Part shown: positions 1 through 8,832 of the stretch, one piece after another
How the letters are laid out: each line of letters opens with the position of its first letter
How positions within the stretch are numbered: position 1 is the stretch's first letter
Source of the DNA: Fimbriimonadaceae bacterium
GTDB lineage: Bacteria > Armatimonadota > UBA10988
Length of the DNA: 36,252 bases
Direction: 5' to 3'
NCBI GenBank assembly: GCA_020850355.1
Contig: JADZEX010000092.1
Coordinates: 1 to 36,252 of the forward strand
Translations under genes and position numbers: made by a program
The notes under the pieces: generated by a model
Told to the model about the DNA's origin: nothing
What the model saw: the letters and a program-made list of their open reading frames with translations, nothing else
The model's database searches: none

Positions 1-155
1 CGAGGGGGAGTCGGAGCCGGTCTGAAGAGGAGCGGAACCTCTCCCCCTAGCCCCCTCTCCGCCGGCGGCGAGGGGGAGTCGGAGCCGGTCTGAAGAGGAG
101 CGGAACCTCTCCCCCTAGCCCCCTCTCCGCCGGCGGCGAGGGGGAGTCGGAGCCG
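1..155. repeat. 68-bp tandem near-palindromic repeat, 2.3 copies seen
   Basis: Two full 68-bp units (1-68 and 69-136) are identical and a third begins at 137 and matches for 19 bases. The array runs off the left edge, so its copy number is unknown. Each unit boundary contains an almost perfect inverted repeat: CCCCCTCTCCGCCGG followed by CGGCGAGGGGG, centred near 63-67 and 131-135. This resembles REP-like or mosaic extragenic palindromes that follow genes in many high-GC genomes. It lies just downstream of the last gene of the phoH block (minus strand), so the transcribed RNA could fold into a terminator-like stem. No coding potential is claimed. Confidence 0.85.
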
Positions 156-172
156 CGCTGGATCGCACAGTG

Positions 173-910
173 CTATGGTCGGGCCAGCACGCCGAACACG
201 ATCATCGGCACCAGGATGCCCAGGATCGCGCCGTAGAAGACGGTGCGGACCCGGTGGTTCGGGTCGTGGAGGCGAAGCTGCACTACGATCAGGGCGGTGC
301 CGACGGCCAGGAGCATCGCCAGGGCGGCGACGGCGGTGTCTTTGACGATGAACCACAGGCTGCCGGCGAAGCAGAAGGCCACGGCGGTGTGGCCGCTGAC
401 GGCGCCACCGGTCAGGACGCTGCCCTCGGGGCGGCCGACCTTGATGGCGGTCAGGATGATCAACAGCAGGACCAGCGACATCGCCAGCGCGCGGAGCAGG
501 GCGCTCTCGTCCTGGTAGCCGCCGCTCCAGACTGCGCGGAGGCGGGTCAGGCGTTCGGGGTTGACGTAGATGCAGAGCCCCACCAGGCAGGAGTTGACGG
601 CGGTCACCAGGACCGCGCCGGCGGCGACGTCTTTGACGAAGCGGGCGATGGGGTGGTAGGTTTCGCAGACCAGATTGAGCGTCGCCTCGACCACCGTGTT
701 GATCATCTCGGCGAAGATCACCAGGGTAATGGTCAGCATCAGCACGGCCACTTCGATGGCGTTGAGCTTGTAGATCAGCGCCAGGATGGCGTTGCAGGCC
801 ATGAACACGAAGTGCGCCCGCATGTGGCGTTGCGAGCGGTAGGCGTCGAGCACGCCGTCCATCGCGTGGCGGAAGCTGCGGGCGAAGCGGCGCAGGTTGG
901 GCGGCTCCAT
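173..910 (-). CDS. Diacylglycerol kinase fused to a PAP2-like domain
   Basis: 245 aa. Residues about 1-120 are a DgkA-type membrane kinase, which phosphorylates diacylglycerol or undecaprenol at the inner membrane. Its signature AEMINTVVEATLNLV is followed by a YHPIARFVKDVAAGAVL helix. Residues about 130-245 form a second multi-helix domain with PAP2 phosphatase traces (KVGRPEG, then AVSGHTAVAF). The third PAP2 motif reads RLHDPNHRVRT, so the usual H-x3-D has Thr in place of Asp, and phosphatase activity is uncertain. The ATG follows GGGAGG by 7 nt and overlaps the ybeY stop as TGATG, so translation is probably coupled. The position after phoH-pgpH-ybeY matches dgkA in Firmicutes. Such kinase-phosphatase fusions are known and may interconvert C55-OH or DAG and their phosphates; the direction is inference. 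Confidence 0.88.
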   Translation of the reverse strand: MEPPNLRRFARSFRHAMDGVLDAYRSQRHMRAHFVFMACNAILALIYKLNAIEVAVLMLTITLVIFAEMINTVVEATLNLVCETYHPIARFVKDVAAGAVLVTAVNSCLVGLCIYVNPERLTRLRAVWSGGYQDESALLRALAMSLVLLLIILTAIKVGRPEGSVLTGGAVSGHTAVAFCFAGSLWFIVKDTAVAALAMLLAVGTALIVVQLRLHDPNHRVRTVFYGAILGILVPMIVFGVLARP

Positions 911-1377
911 CAGTCGGCCTCCCGCGGCGCCGCGGGGCGGCCGGCCGCCTGCAGCAGCTCATCCTCGCGCAGCCGCATCGCCGCGGCGCTGCTGGGATCC
1001 TGGTCGTCGTACCCGCGCAGGTGCAGCAGGCCGTGGACCAGCAGCAGCGCCACCTCGTCGGCGACCGTCCAGCCCACGAACGCGGCGGCCTGGGCGGCGG
1101 CAGTGTCGACCGAAATGGCAATATCACCCAACAGGGCGCCCGGCGGGGGAGGGGCACCAGCGGGCGTCAACAGCAACTGCGGGAAGGTCAGCACATCGGT
1201 CGGCTCGTCGAGGTTCAGGTAGTCGCGGTGCAACTCGGCGATCTGAGCGTCGGTCAGCAGCGCGACCGAGACCTCGACGGCGGTGCCGAAGAGCAGGTCG
1301 CAGGCCGTCTCGCCGATCCGTCGCAGAGCGGTGGCGTCGAGGCTATGGGCCTGGTGGTGGTCAACCAGCAGCAGCAC
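910..1377 (-). CDS. ybeY: Endoribonuclease YbeY (rRNA maturation)
   Basis: 155 aa. YbeY is a small zinc metalloprotein that takes part in 16S rRNA 3'-end maturation and ribosome quality control in the cytoplasm. The family core is visible: LNLDEPTDVLTFP, LLGDIAISVDTA and the metal site HGLLHLRGYDD near the C-terminus. The canonical site is HGxLHLxGYDH, so the third zinc-binding His is Asp here. I chose the GTG at 1377 because AGGGAGG lies 8 nt upstream and the protein then has the family length; a longer open frame to 1593 only overlaps pgpH and is not YbeY-like. The gene overlaps the end of pgpH by 17 nt and shares TGATG with the dgkA fusion, so it sits in one operon. Identity is secure; metal binding with Asp is untested. 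Confidence 0.93.
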   Translation of the reverse strand: MLLLVDHHQAHSLDATALRRIGETACDLLFGTAVEVSVALLTDAQIAELHRDYLNLDEPTDVLTFPQLLLTPAGAPPPPGALLGDIAISVDTAAAQAAAFVGWTVADEVALLLVHGLLHLRGYDDQDPSSAAAMRLREDELLQAAGRPAAPREAD

Positions 1378-3592
1378 GGTCGCCGCCTCCCTGGCTCGAT
1401 CTGGCCGCCCGGGCGCGGAGCGCTGGGGACGGGTAGTCGATGCGGTTGTGATACATCCCACGCAGGTAGTCGCAGAAGGCGGCTTCGATCTGATGCAGGT
1501 CGCGAAGCGTGAGGTCGCACTCGTCGAGTTGCCCCTCGTCGAGCCGCTTGCGGATCTGGTTGTGGACGATCTCGTGGATCTTCCGCTCACCAAGCGGCCC
1601 GCGCCGCGAGGCCGCCCGGACTTCGGCCTCGATGCCGTCGGCCAGCATCAGCACGCCGGACTCCTTGAACTGTGGCCGCGGCCCGTCGTAGCGGAACTGC
1701 TCTTCGGTGACGCGCTCCTCATCCTCGGCCCGTTCCAGCGCCTGGAAGTAGAAGAACGAGATCAGCGTCGTGCCGTGGTGTTGGGCGATCACATCCTGCA
1801 CCGGTCGCGGCAGGCCGTGCTCGCGGGCCAGTTCGAACCCTTCGCTGACGTGCGACTTGATGGCCAGGGCGCTGAGCGTCGGTTCGAGCGTGTCGTGGAC
1901 GTTGGCGGCGCCGAACTGGTTCTCGACGAACCAGGTCGGGTGCCGCAGCTTGCCGATGTCGTGGTAGTAGCCGCAAGTCCGCGCCAGCAGCGGGTCGGCG
2001 CCGATCACCTCGCAGGCATCGGCGGCCATGTCGCCGATGGTCAGGCTGGCGTCGAAGGTGCCCCGCGCCTCGCGTTTGAGGCGTTGCAGCAAGACCGTTG
2101 AGGTGTTGGTGAGGTCAAGCAGCCGGAACGGCGTGATGCAGCCGAACGGGCGCTCCAACAGCGGGATCATGCCCTGCGCCAGGAGGAACGCCAACATGCC
2201 CCAGGCGAAGCCGAAGAGGAGGTCGACGATCAGGTGCTCCGCCCGAAAGACGGCCGGGTCGCCCGCCAGCGGCAGCTGCACGACGGCGGCGATCAACATG
2301 CCGGCGAGCGCGGTGGCGAAGCCGGCCCGGGCGAGGTCGTTCCGATCCTTGACGTGGCGCAGCGCCATCGCGCCGACGCGGCCGGCCAGCCAGGCCTCGA
2401 AGGCGACCCACAGCCCGGCGTCGGGGTAGAGCATCCCCAGCAGCAGCGCCAGGGTGCCGGTCATCATCATCGCCAGGCGGTACTCGATCAGGACTGCGAC
2501 GATCATGCCGGTGGTGGCGCCGCAGAGGATCGCGGGGTGGGCCATCGACGGAATGCCGTTGCGCAGCCAGAGCATCAAGCGGAACAGTACGAGCGCCAGC
2601 ACGACCACCAGGTTGAGCAACAGCAGCTTGTGGTTGTCGAACCAGATCTCGGGCAGTTCGAGCCGGATGTAGAGCCCCAACACCAGCAGCATCAGGCAGA
2701 CCACGCTGGCCAGGGCGAACAGGCCGCGCCAGTCGCGTTGCGAGGTGGCCAGGCCGAGCGCGCGCAGGTCGCGCAAGACCTCGGCGGTGACGGGATGGCC
2801 CCGCTCGATGATCACCTGCCCCCGGCTGATGCTGCGCCGGACGGGCTCGACGGCGGCCGCGGCGGCGTCGCGAGCCTGGTCAGTGGCGTCACGATTGTGC
2901 CGGCGGTTCGGCCGCAAGACCTCGGGGCGGGTCAACAGGCTGGTCAGCCAGGCCGCATCAGCGCCAGCCTGGGCCTCCACCAAGGCCGCGACGGCGGTCC
3001 GGGCGGCGTGGACGTCGGCCACCACATCGTCGCGGATCTCGCGCCGCTGCGAGCCGGAGCCATAGACCTGCCGCAGCACCTGGGTGGCGGTGTCGGCCAG
3101 CGCCTCGCGCCGCGGCGCCGGGAGCGCGGCCAGCCGTTCGGGCACGCCCGGCGGTAAGTCGACCCACAAGGTGCGGCCGCGGATCAGCGCAGCGCGGGCG
3201 GCGGCGTCAAGGTCGGGGTCGCCGGCAGCCGCTGCCGCCTGGTTGAACACCTCGACCACCCGTTCGCGGGCGGTGTCCTCGACCGGCAAGGCGTCGTACT
3301 GCCGCGGCACGGCCTGTCGAGCGGCGGCTCGCAGTTCGGCGGTGGCTTCCTCATCGAGATACTCGACGGTCCGGTCGGCGACGATGTCACGGTCGGCCAG
3401 CTCGCCGTCCTGCCAGGCAATCCCGCCGCGGAACAGATCGGCTTCCAGCAGGGCGGTGTAGCCGACGATGCAGAAGGTGGCGATGAACAGCCGGCGCAGC
3501 GAGACCCGCCGCGGCAAACGCGCCCGCAGGGCGGACCAGAGCCGCGACCAACGACTCGGAGCGGCGCGCCGGGGTGGCTGTTTGCCAGCCAT
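1361..3592 (-). CDS. pgpH: 7TM-HD phosphohydrolase, PgpH/YqfF family
   Basis: 743 aa. The PgpH family degrades the second messenger c-di-AMP with a cytoplasmic HD domain behind a seven-helix membrane module. Visible parts: one N-terminal membrane segment (about 33-50), a long extracytoplasmic region (about 55-290), a cluster of hydrophobic helices (about 295-490), then the HD domain with YYHDIGKL near residue 543 and further metal ligands in VIAQHHGTT and VLMLADGIEA. Length and order match the family. It starts 6 nt after phoH and overlaps ybeY at its end, the same order as in Firmicutes. The ribosome site is weak (GGCGGT), consistent with coupling to phoH. If the c-di-AMP role holds here, the cell should also have a DisA or CdaA cyclase, not seen in this window. 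Confidence 0.92.
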   Translation of the reverse strand: MAGKQPPRRAAPSRWSRLWSALRARLPRRVSLRRLFIATFCIVGYTALLEADLFRGGIAWQDGELADRDIVADRTVEYLDEEATAELRAAARQAVPRQYDALPVEDTARERVVEVFNQAAAAAGDPDLDAAARAALIRGRTLWVDLPPGVPERLAALPAPRREALADTATQVLRQVYGSGSQRREIRDDVVADVHAARTAVAALVEAQAGADAAWLTSLLTRPEVLRPNRRHNRDATDQARDAAAAAVEPVRRSISRGQVIIERGHPVTAEVLRDLRALGLATSQRDWRGLFALASVVCLMLLVLGLYIRLELPEIWFDNHKLLLLNLVVVLALVLFRLMLWLRNGIPSMAHPAILCGATTGMIVAVLIEYRLAMMMTGTLALLLGMLYPDAGLWVAFEAWLAGRVGAMALRHVKDRNDLARAGFATALAGMLIAAVVQLPLAGDPAVFRAEHLIVDLLFGFAWGMLAFLLAQGMIPLLERPFGCITPFRLLDLTNTSTVLLQRLKREARGTFDASLTIGDMAADACEVIGADPLLARTCGYYHDIGKLRHPTWFVENQFGAANVHDTLEPTLSALAIKSHVSEGFELAREHGLPRPVQDVIAQHHGTTLISFFYFQALERAEDEERVTEEQFRYDGPRPQFKESGVLMLADGIEAEVRAASRRGPLGERKIHEIVHNQIRKRLDEGQLDECDLTLRDLHQIEAAFCDYLRGMYHNRIDYPSPALRARAARSSQGGGDRAAAG

Positions 3593-3598
3593 CGCAGG

Positions 3599-4645
3599 TT
3601 ACCGCCGCTCGCCGTCGGCGGTCTGCTGACGGCCGTAGGCCTCGACAATCCGCTGCACCAGCTCGTGCCGCACGACGTCCTCGCTCCCCAGTCGGGCCAC
3701 CGCAATGCCCTCAATGTCGCCCAGAATGCGGACCGCATGGACCAGCCCGCTGACGGTCCCGCTGGGCAGGTCAGTCTGGGTGATGTCACCGGTCACCACG
3801 GCGCAGGAGCCGAAGCCGAGCCGGGTTAGGAACATCTTCATCTGCTCCGCGGTGGTGTTCTGCGCCTCGTCCAAGATGATGAACGAGTCGTTGAGCGTGC
3901 GGCCCCGCATGAAGGCCAGCGGGGCCACCTCGACGATGTTGCGCTCGAGGTAGCGCTGGGCCCGTTCCATCTCCACCAGATCGTACAGCGCATCGTAGAG
4001 CGGGCGCAAGTAGGGGTCAATCTTGGCCTGCAGGTCGCCAGGCAGAAAGCCCAGGCGCTCGCCCGCCTCGACCGCTGGCCGGCAGAGGATGATCCGGCTG
4101 ACCTCCTTGGCCCGCAGCGCGCGCACCGCGGCAGCCATCGCCAGGTAAGTCTTGCCGGTGCCCGCCGGGCCGACGCCGAAGGTGATGTGGTGCCCGGCGA
4201 TCGCCTGCAGGTAGCGCCGCTGCCCGGGCGTGCGGGCGCGGACGGCCTTACCGCGGTCGGTGACCAGCACGATCTCGCTGATCTCGGCCGCCAGGTTGGC
4301 GGTCTGTCCGCCCCGCGCGCCGCGGATGGCGTACTCGATCTGCTCCCGGGTCAGCTCCTGACCGGCGGCCGCCGCCTGCAGCAACTGGGTCAGCAGGCCC
4401 TGCATCCCGGCCACCGCGGACTCCTCGCCACTCAGCAGCAGCGCGTCACGGGTGGCGGTTAGGCGCACCTCGGCGAAGGCGCGGCGGAGCAACTTGAGAT
4501 GGTCGTCGCCCGGTCCGAGCAGAGTCTGGAGATCTGATCCGTCAACCGCCAGTCGCGCTTCGATCGCGGTCTCCCCACGGGCGCCGGGCGCCCGGAACGA
4601 CACACGCCGCCCAGCCTGCTGGCCGGCGGCGTGTGTCCTTAGCAC
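3599..4645 (-). CDS. phoH: PhoH-family ATPase
   Basis: 348 aa. PhoH-like proteins are cytoplasmic P-loop ATPases linked to RNA metabolism and encoded next to ybeY in most bacteria. An N-terminal RNA-binding-like part (about 25-110) precedes the ATPase. Walker A is GVGPAGTGKTYLAMA near residue 157 and Walker B is FIILDEAQNTT near 254, with TRLGFGSCAVVTGDITQ following. The GTG at 4645 is chosen because AGGTGGAG lies 8 nt upstream. An alternative GTG at 4603 has no good ribosome site and would give a protein starting VSFRAPGARGE, closer to the usual family N-terminus. A 13-bp inverted repeat covers codons 3-16 (separate entry). It is followed by pgpH after 6 nt. Confidence 0.93.
   Translation of the reverse strand: MLRTHAAGQQAGRRVSFRAPGARGETAIEARLAVDGSDLQTLLGPGDDHLKLLRRAFAEVRLTATRDALLLSGEESAVAGMQGLLTQLLQAAAAGQELTREQIEYAIRGARGGQTANLAAEISEIVLVTDRGKAVRARTPGQRRYLQAIAGHHITFGVGPAGTGKTYLAMAAAVRALRAKEVSRIILCRPAVEAGERLGFLPGDLQAKIDPYLRPLYDALYDLVEMERAQRYLERNIVEVAPLAFMRGRTLNDSFIILDEAQNTTAEQMKMFLTRLGFGSCAVVTGDITQTDLPSGTVSGLVHAVRILGDIEGIAVARLGSEDVVRHELVQRIVEAYGRQQTADGERR
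4599..4637 (-). promoter_or_regulatory. 13-bp perfect hairpin over the phoH start
   Basis: Bases 4625-4637 and 4599-4611 are perfect reverse complements (GACACACGCCGCC on the minus strand) separated by 13 nt, with a possible small inner stem CCAG/CTGG. On the minus strand the stem begins 5 nt after the GTG start codon of phoH. A stem this stable would hinder initiation unless it is melted or remodelled. There is no T tract after it, so it is a poor intrinsic terminator. It could be a translation control element or an attenuator between rpsU and phoH; the role is inferred. Confidence 0.6.
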
Positions 4646-4734
4646 GGGTCGGACTCCACCTGTTCCACAAGAGGCCGTCGCCTGGGGGGCGCGGCACGTG
4701 GCGGGAGGGGGTAGTCATCGGTGGGGGGTGCGGA

Positions 4735-4938
4735 CTATTCCTTCATCGCCTGGCGCGTCATCCGGCGCAGTTGCCGGCGCCGGCGGGCCGCGCGCTCGCG
4801 GCGGCGGCGGTCACTGGGCTTCTCGTACCGCGACTTGCGGCGCGCTTCCTGCAGCGTGCCGTCGCGCTGCAACTGCTTCTTGAAGCGACGCAGCGCGCTG
4901 TCGAGAGACTCGTTGTCGCGGACTTCCACCTTCGCCAT
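4735..4938 (-). CDS. rpsU: 30S ribosomal protein bS21
   Basis: 67 aa. bS21 is a small, very basic protein of the 30S subunit near the anti-Shine-Dalgarno region of 16S rRNA. The sequence starts [20 protein letters not shown], typical of the family, continues with [16 protein letters not shown] and ends in an Arg-rich tail. The ATG at 4938 follows GGGAG with 7 nt; the frame is open further upstream but that part overlaps the HIT gene and is not S21-like. It lies 28 nt after the HIT stop and 89 nt before phoH. Linkage of rpsU to the phoH-ybeY block is seen in Firmicutes and relatives. Confidence 0.95.
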   Translation of the reverse strand: MAKVEVRDNESLDSALRRFKKQLQRDGTLQEARRKSRYEKPSDRRRRERAARRRRQLRRMTRQAMKE

Positions 4939-4966
4939 CAGCACTCTCCCACCTGGCCCCGCGGGC

Positions 4967-5317
4967 TTACCCGGGTGGCCATCCGAAACCTCGCCCGCCG
5001 AGCACATGCAGGTGCAGGTGCATGACCTCCTGCCCGGCCTGGCGTCCGTTGTTCAACACGATGCGATACCCGTCGGCCGCAATCCCGGCGGCGCGGGCGG
5101 CCTGCTCCGCGCCCAGCAACAACCGCCCCAACAACTCCGCCTGCGCCGGCTTGGCGCTGCTGAGGTTGACCAGGGGCTCTTTCGGGATCACCAGCAAGTG
5201 CACCGGAGCCACCGGCTGGATGTCGCGAAAGGCAAGCACGAGATCGTCTTCGTAGACCTTCTCGCACGGGATCTCCCCGCGCACGATCTTCGCGAATATC
5301 GTCTCGTTGTCGGCCAC
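4967..5317 (-). CDS. HIT-family nucleotide-binding protein (HinT-like)
   Basis: 116 aa. HIT proteins of the HinT type hydrolyse purine nucleoside phosphoramidates and related adenylates in the cytoplasm. The protein begins [25 protein letters not shown], then [17 protein letters not shown], and ends with the histidine triad [10 protein letters not shown] near residue 100, all typical. The GTG at 5317 is chosen because GGAGG lies 5 nt upstream and the length then fits; the open frame runs on to 5461 but would enter the tRNA gene. It stands between tRNA-Val and rpsU on the same strand. No promoter is obvious in the 102 bp between the tRNA and this gene, so read-through from the tRNA promoter is possible. 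That gap holds a small GC stem with a GCAA loop (minus strand, 5393-5406). Confidence 0.93.
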   Translation of the reverse strand: MADNETIFAKIVRGEIPCEKVYEDDLVLAFRDIQPVAPVHLLVIPKEPLVNLSSAKPAQAELLGRLLLGAEQAARAAGIAADGYRIVLNNGRQAGQEVMHLHLHVLGGRGFGWPPG

Positions 5318-5419
5318 ACACGCCTCCGCGCGCCTGGCGGCGCCGGGTTGGTTGTTCGGGAAGCTCGCCCTCTCAGGCCGGCCCGCACCGGTCGGCCTTG
5401 CGGCCGCCGACACCGGCGA

Positions 5420-5493
5420 TGGGCGGACAGGGACTTGAACCCCGGACCTCATGCATGTCAAGCATGCGCTCTAACCAGCTGAGCTACCCGCCC
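5420..5493 (-). tRNA. tRNA-Val (anticodon GAC)
   Basis: A 74-nt cloverleaf folds on the minus strand. The acceptor stem is GGGCGGG with TCCGCCC, the D arm starts GCTCAGCTGG, the anticodon stem is CATGC/GCATG around TTGACAT, and the T arm has GGTTCAAGTCC. The anticodon is GAC, which reads valine codons GUC and GUU. The discriminator base is A and CCA is not encoded. A strong promoter lies 12 nt upstream. Confidence 0.95.
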
Positions 5494-5505
5494 GAACAAC
5501 CGCGC

Positions 5506-5534
5506 AGTATAGCCTCCTGCGACGCTGTCGTCAA
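5506..5534 (-). promoter_or_regulatory. Promoter of tRNA-Val
   Basis: On the minus strand TTGACG (5534-5529) and TATACT (5511-5506) are separated by exactly 17 nt, close to the sigma70 consensus. The expected start lies about 5 nt before the tRNA 5' end. This may also supply transcripts for HIT, rpsU and the phoH block. Confidence 0.8.
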
Positions 5535-5565
5535 GCGCTCGCGCGGCGTTCCAAACGGCGGCGCC

Positions 5566-5593
5566 TTGTGCGGTCGGCGCGGTCGGCTACAAT
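5566..5593 (+). promoter_or_regulatory. lysS promoter, probably leaderless
   Basis: TTGTGC (5566-5571) and TACAAT (5588-5593) are spaced by 16 nt. The lysS ATG begins 7 nt after the end of the -10 box, where transcription would be expected to start, and there is no Shine-Dalgarno sequence. It is divergent from the tRNA-Val promoter. Confidence 0.7.
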
Positions 5594-5599
5594 AGCGGT

Positions 5600-7084
<1,485 letters not shown>

Positions 7085-7102
<18 letters not shown>

Positions 7103-8497
7103 GGCCGCGCTGAAGTTGCCCGGCCCGCGCTGTCGGCGGGGCGGCCAGCAGCCGCGGTAGGCTGGCTGCGGCACCTGCCAGACCAGCGCGGCGGCGGCGG
7201 GCCGGCCGGCGGCGTCGAGCTCGACCGGGCCGAACTGCGTGCTGCCGTCCCAGACACCGGCCGGCGCGGCGCTCGGGTCGGGCAGCATCTGACCGCCCCA
7301 GACCCAGGCGCCGGGTTCCAGCCAGCAGGCCAGCAGACTTAGCCGGCTGTCGGCGCCGACCTCCAGCCGGCGACCGGCGCCAGTCAGCAGACAGCGGTCC
7401 AACCGCATGGTCGCCTGCCGCAGCACTGGGGTGACGTGCCGGCCGGTGACGTGTCGCAGGACCGCCGTCCCATAGATCTCCAGCCGGCCCGGCCGCTGTG
7501 CTGTCGCCTCGAACAGGCAGTGGCTGGCAACCAGGGTCGGGCGCGCGAGCGGGTCGCTCTCGGCCGGGTCGCCGGCCAGCGACTCGCCGGGGCGCAGGGC
7601 CAGCGGGGTGCCGTTGGCGGCAGCGCGGCAGTCGTCCAGTTGGTGCAGCCCGCCGTCGAACTGGAAGCCGAACTCGACGTTGTCGTGGCACCAGGTGTTG
7701 TGGTAGCTGCTGCGGCAACGGGTGACGTCGGCGACGCCGTTGTCATTGCCCCAGAACTCGGCGTCGCGGACGGTGATCTCGATGGTCTCGTGCGAGCTGA
7801 TCCCCTCGTCCATGTTCTCGCGCCCGACAACCCGTTCGCAGACCAGGTCGCGGCCGTCGCCATGGAGGTTGAAGCCGTCGTTCCAGTGGCGTTGGGCGAT
7901 CAGGTTGCGGAAGATCCAGTGGTCGCTCCGGCCGCCCAGCCGGACCGCCGCGTCACGCACGCAGATCTCGACGCGCGGCGGGGTGGGGGCCGTGGTGCAG
8001 ACGGTCACCTGACCGGCGCGCCAGGTCCATTGGCCCGGCTGCAAGTCGGCCGGCGCCGGCAGCGACTCCGGCTTGCCGCGGTGGGTCGGCAAGCGGCCCT
8101 GCCTCCAGAACGCCCCATCGACCACCACCGCCTCCGGCATCGTCGCCACGGCGACCGTCCAGCGACCCGCCCCCGCCGGCTGCACCGCGGCGGCTGGCAA
8201 CGGGTCGCAGCCGTCGATCACCGCGCCATGGCCGTCGATGCCGATGGGCTGCCCCGGCTCGCCGCAACGGTCGAACAAGACGAACTGCTGGCGGTAGTGG
8301 CCGGGCTGCAGCTCGATCCAGTCTCCCGGCCGCGCCACCTCGACGGCGCGCCGAAAGGTCGCCAGCGGCGCGCCGGCGGTGCCGGCAGCGTTGTCCTGCC
8401 CGGCGGGGCCGACCCACCAGGAACGGGCGGGGACGGGGTGGCTGGACAGCCAGAGGACGATTCCAGCGGACAGCCATCCGCGGGAGCCAGTCATCAC
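7085..8497 (-). CDS. Secreted right-handed beta-helix protein
   Basis: 470 aa. The first 25 residues look like a signal peptide (WLSAGIVLWLSSHPVPA), so export is likely. Next comes the DUF1565 or pectate-lyase-like start WVGPAGQDNAAGTAGAPLATF and AVEVARPGDWIELQPGHY, then repeated short beta-helix rungs such as DHWIFRNLIAQRHWNDGF and AEFWGNDNGVADVTRCR. This fold often binds or cleaves polysaccharides; I see no catalytic set that fixes a reaction. The start may be GTG 8497 (7 nt after GGAG) or ATG 8494. The stop lies inside the 3' end of lysS. A carbohydrate-related role is inference. Confidence 0.82.
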
Positions 8498-8549
8498 GTC
8501 TCGTCTCCGGCACTAACGGGCATCTATCGCCGTGCTGACCATTGCTTCG

Positions 8550-8744
8550 CCACGGGTTCCGAGAATCCGTGGACAGGAGTTGGCAGTTGCAGTTGAGGAG
8601 TGTCGGCCACCGCGCCGGGACGGGACGCCTGGGAGCCAGTCGGCCGAGACCCGCCGGGCCTCCCGGCGCGCCGCCCGGCACACCGGGCGGCCGATCAGCC
8701 CTCGCGACGAGTTCAGACGGAGCCCCAGCAGTCGGGGCTCCGTC
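8550..8744 (+). other. Highly structured intergenic region, possible RNA element
   Basis: The 335-bp gap between two divergent genes holds four strong inverted repeats: CCACGG at 8550-8555 with CCGTGG at 8567-8572; a perfect 10-bp stem CGCGCCGGGA at 8611-8620 with 8661-8670, enclosing 40 nt; GCCGCCCGG at 8670-8678 with 8683-8691 around a CACA loop; and an 11-bp stem at 8716-8744. No reading frame here looks coding. The order, structured domain then terminator-like stem then gene, suggests a leader RNA or small RNA for the plus-strand operon, but no known class is identified with confidence. Confidence 0.45.
8716..8744 (+). terminator. Terminator-like hairpin before the phosphoesterase operon
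   Basis: GACGGAGCCCC (8716-8726) pairs perfectly with 8734-8744 around the 7-nt loop AGCAGTC. On the plus strand it is followed by GCCGTTTGG, a weak T run. A terminator between divergent genes implies a transcript that starts upstream within the gap, so it could be an attenuator. Confidence 0.5.
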
Positions 8745-8832
8745 GCCGTTTGGGGATCCGGCGCGACAGCGAGCCTGCGAGTCCGGTGGCGCTGCACGGG
8801 AAATGAAGCCACCGGCAGAATGGACGGAGAGC

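Noticed and set aside
1-155. CRISPR array
   Set aside because: The units are contiguous with no unique spacers.
5318-5461. Longer HIT protein start
   Set aside because: It would translate through tRNA-Val and lacks family similarity before residue 49 of that frame.
8550-8744. Cobalamin riboswitch
   Set aside because: Some motif fragments occur in order, but a core segment is missing, the B12-box region has an insertion and the downstream gene is unrelated to cobalamin.
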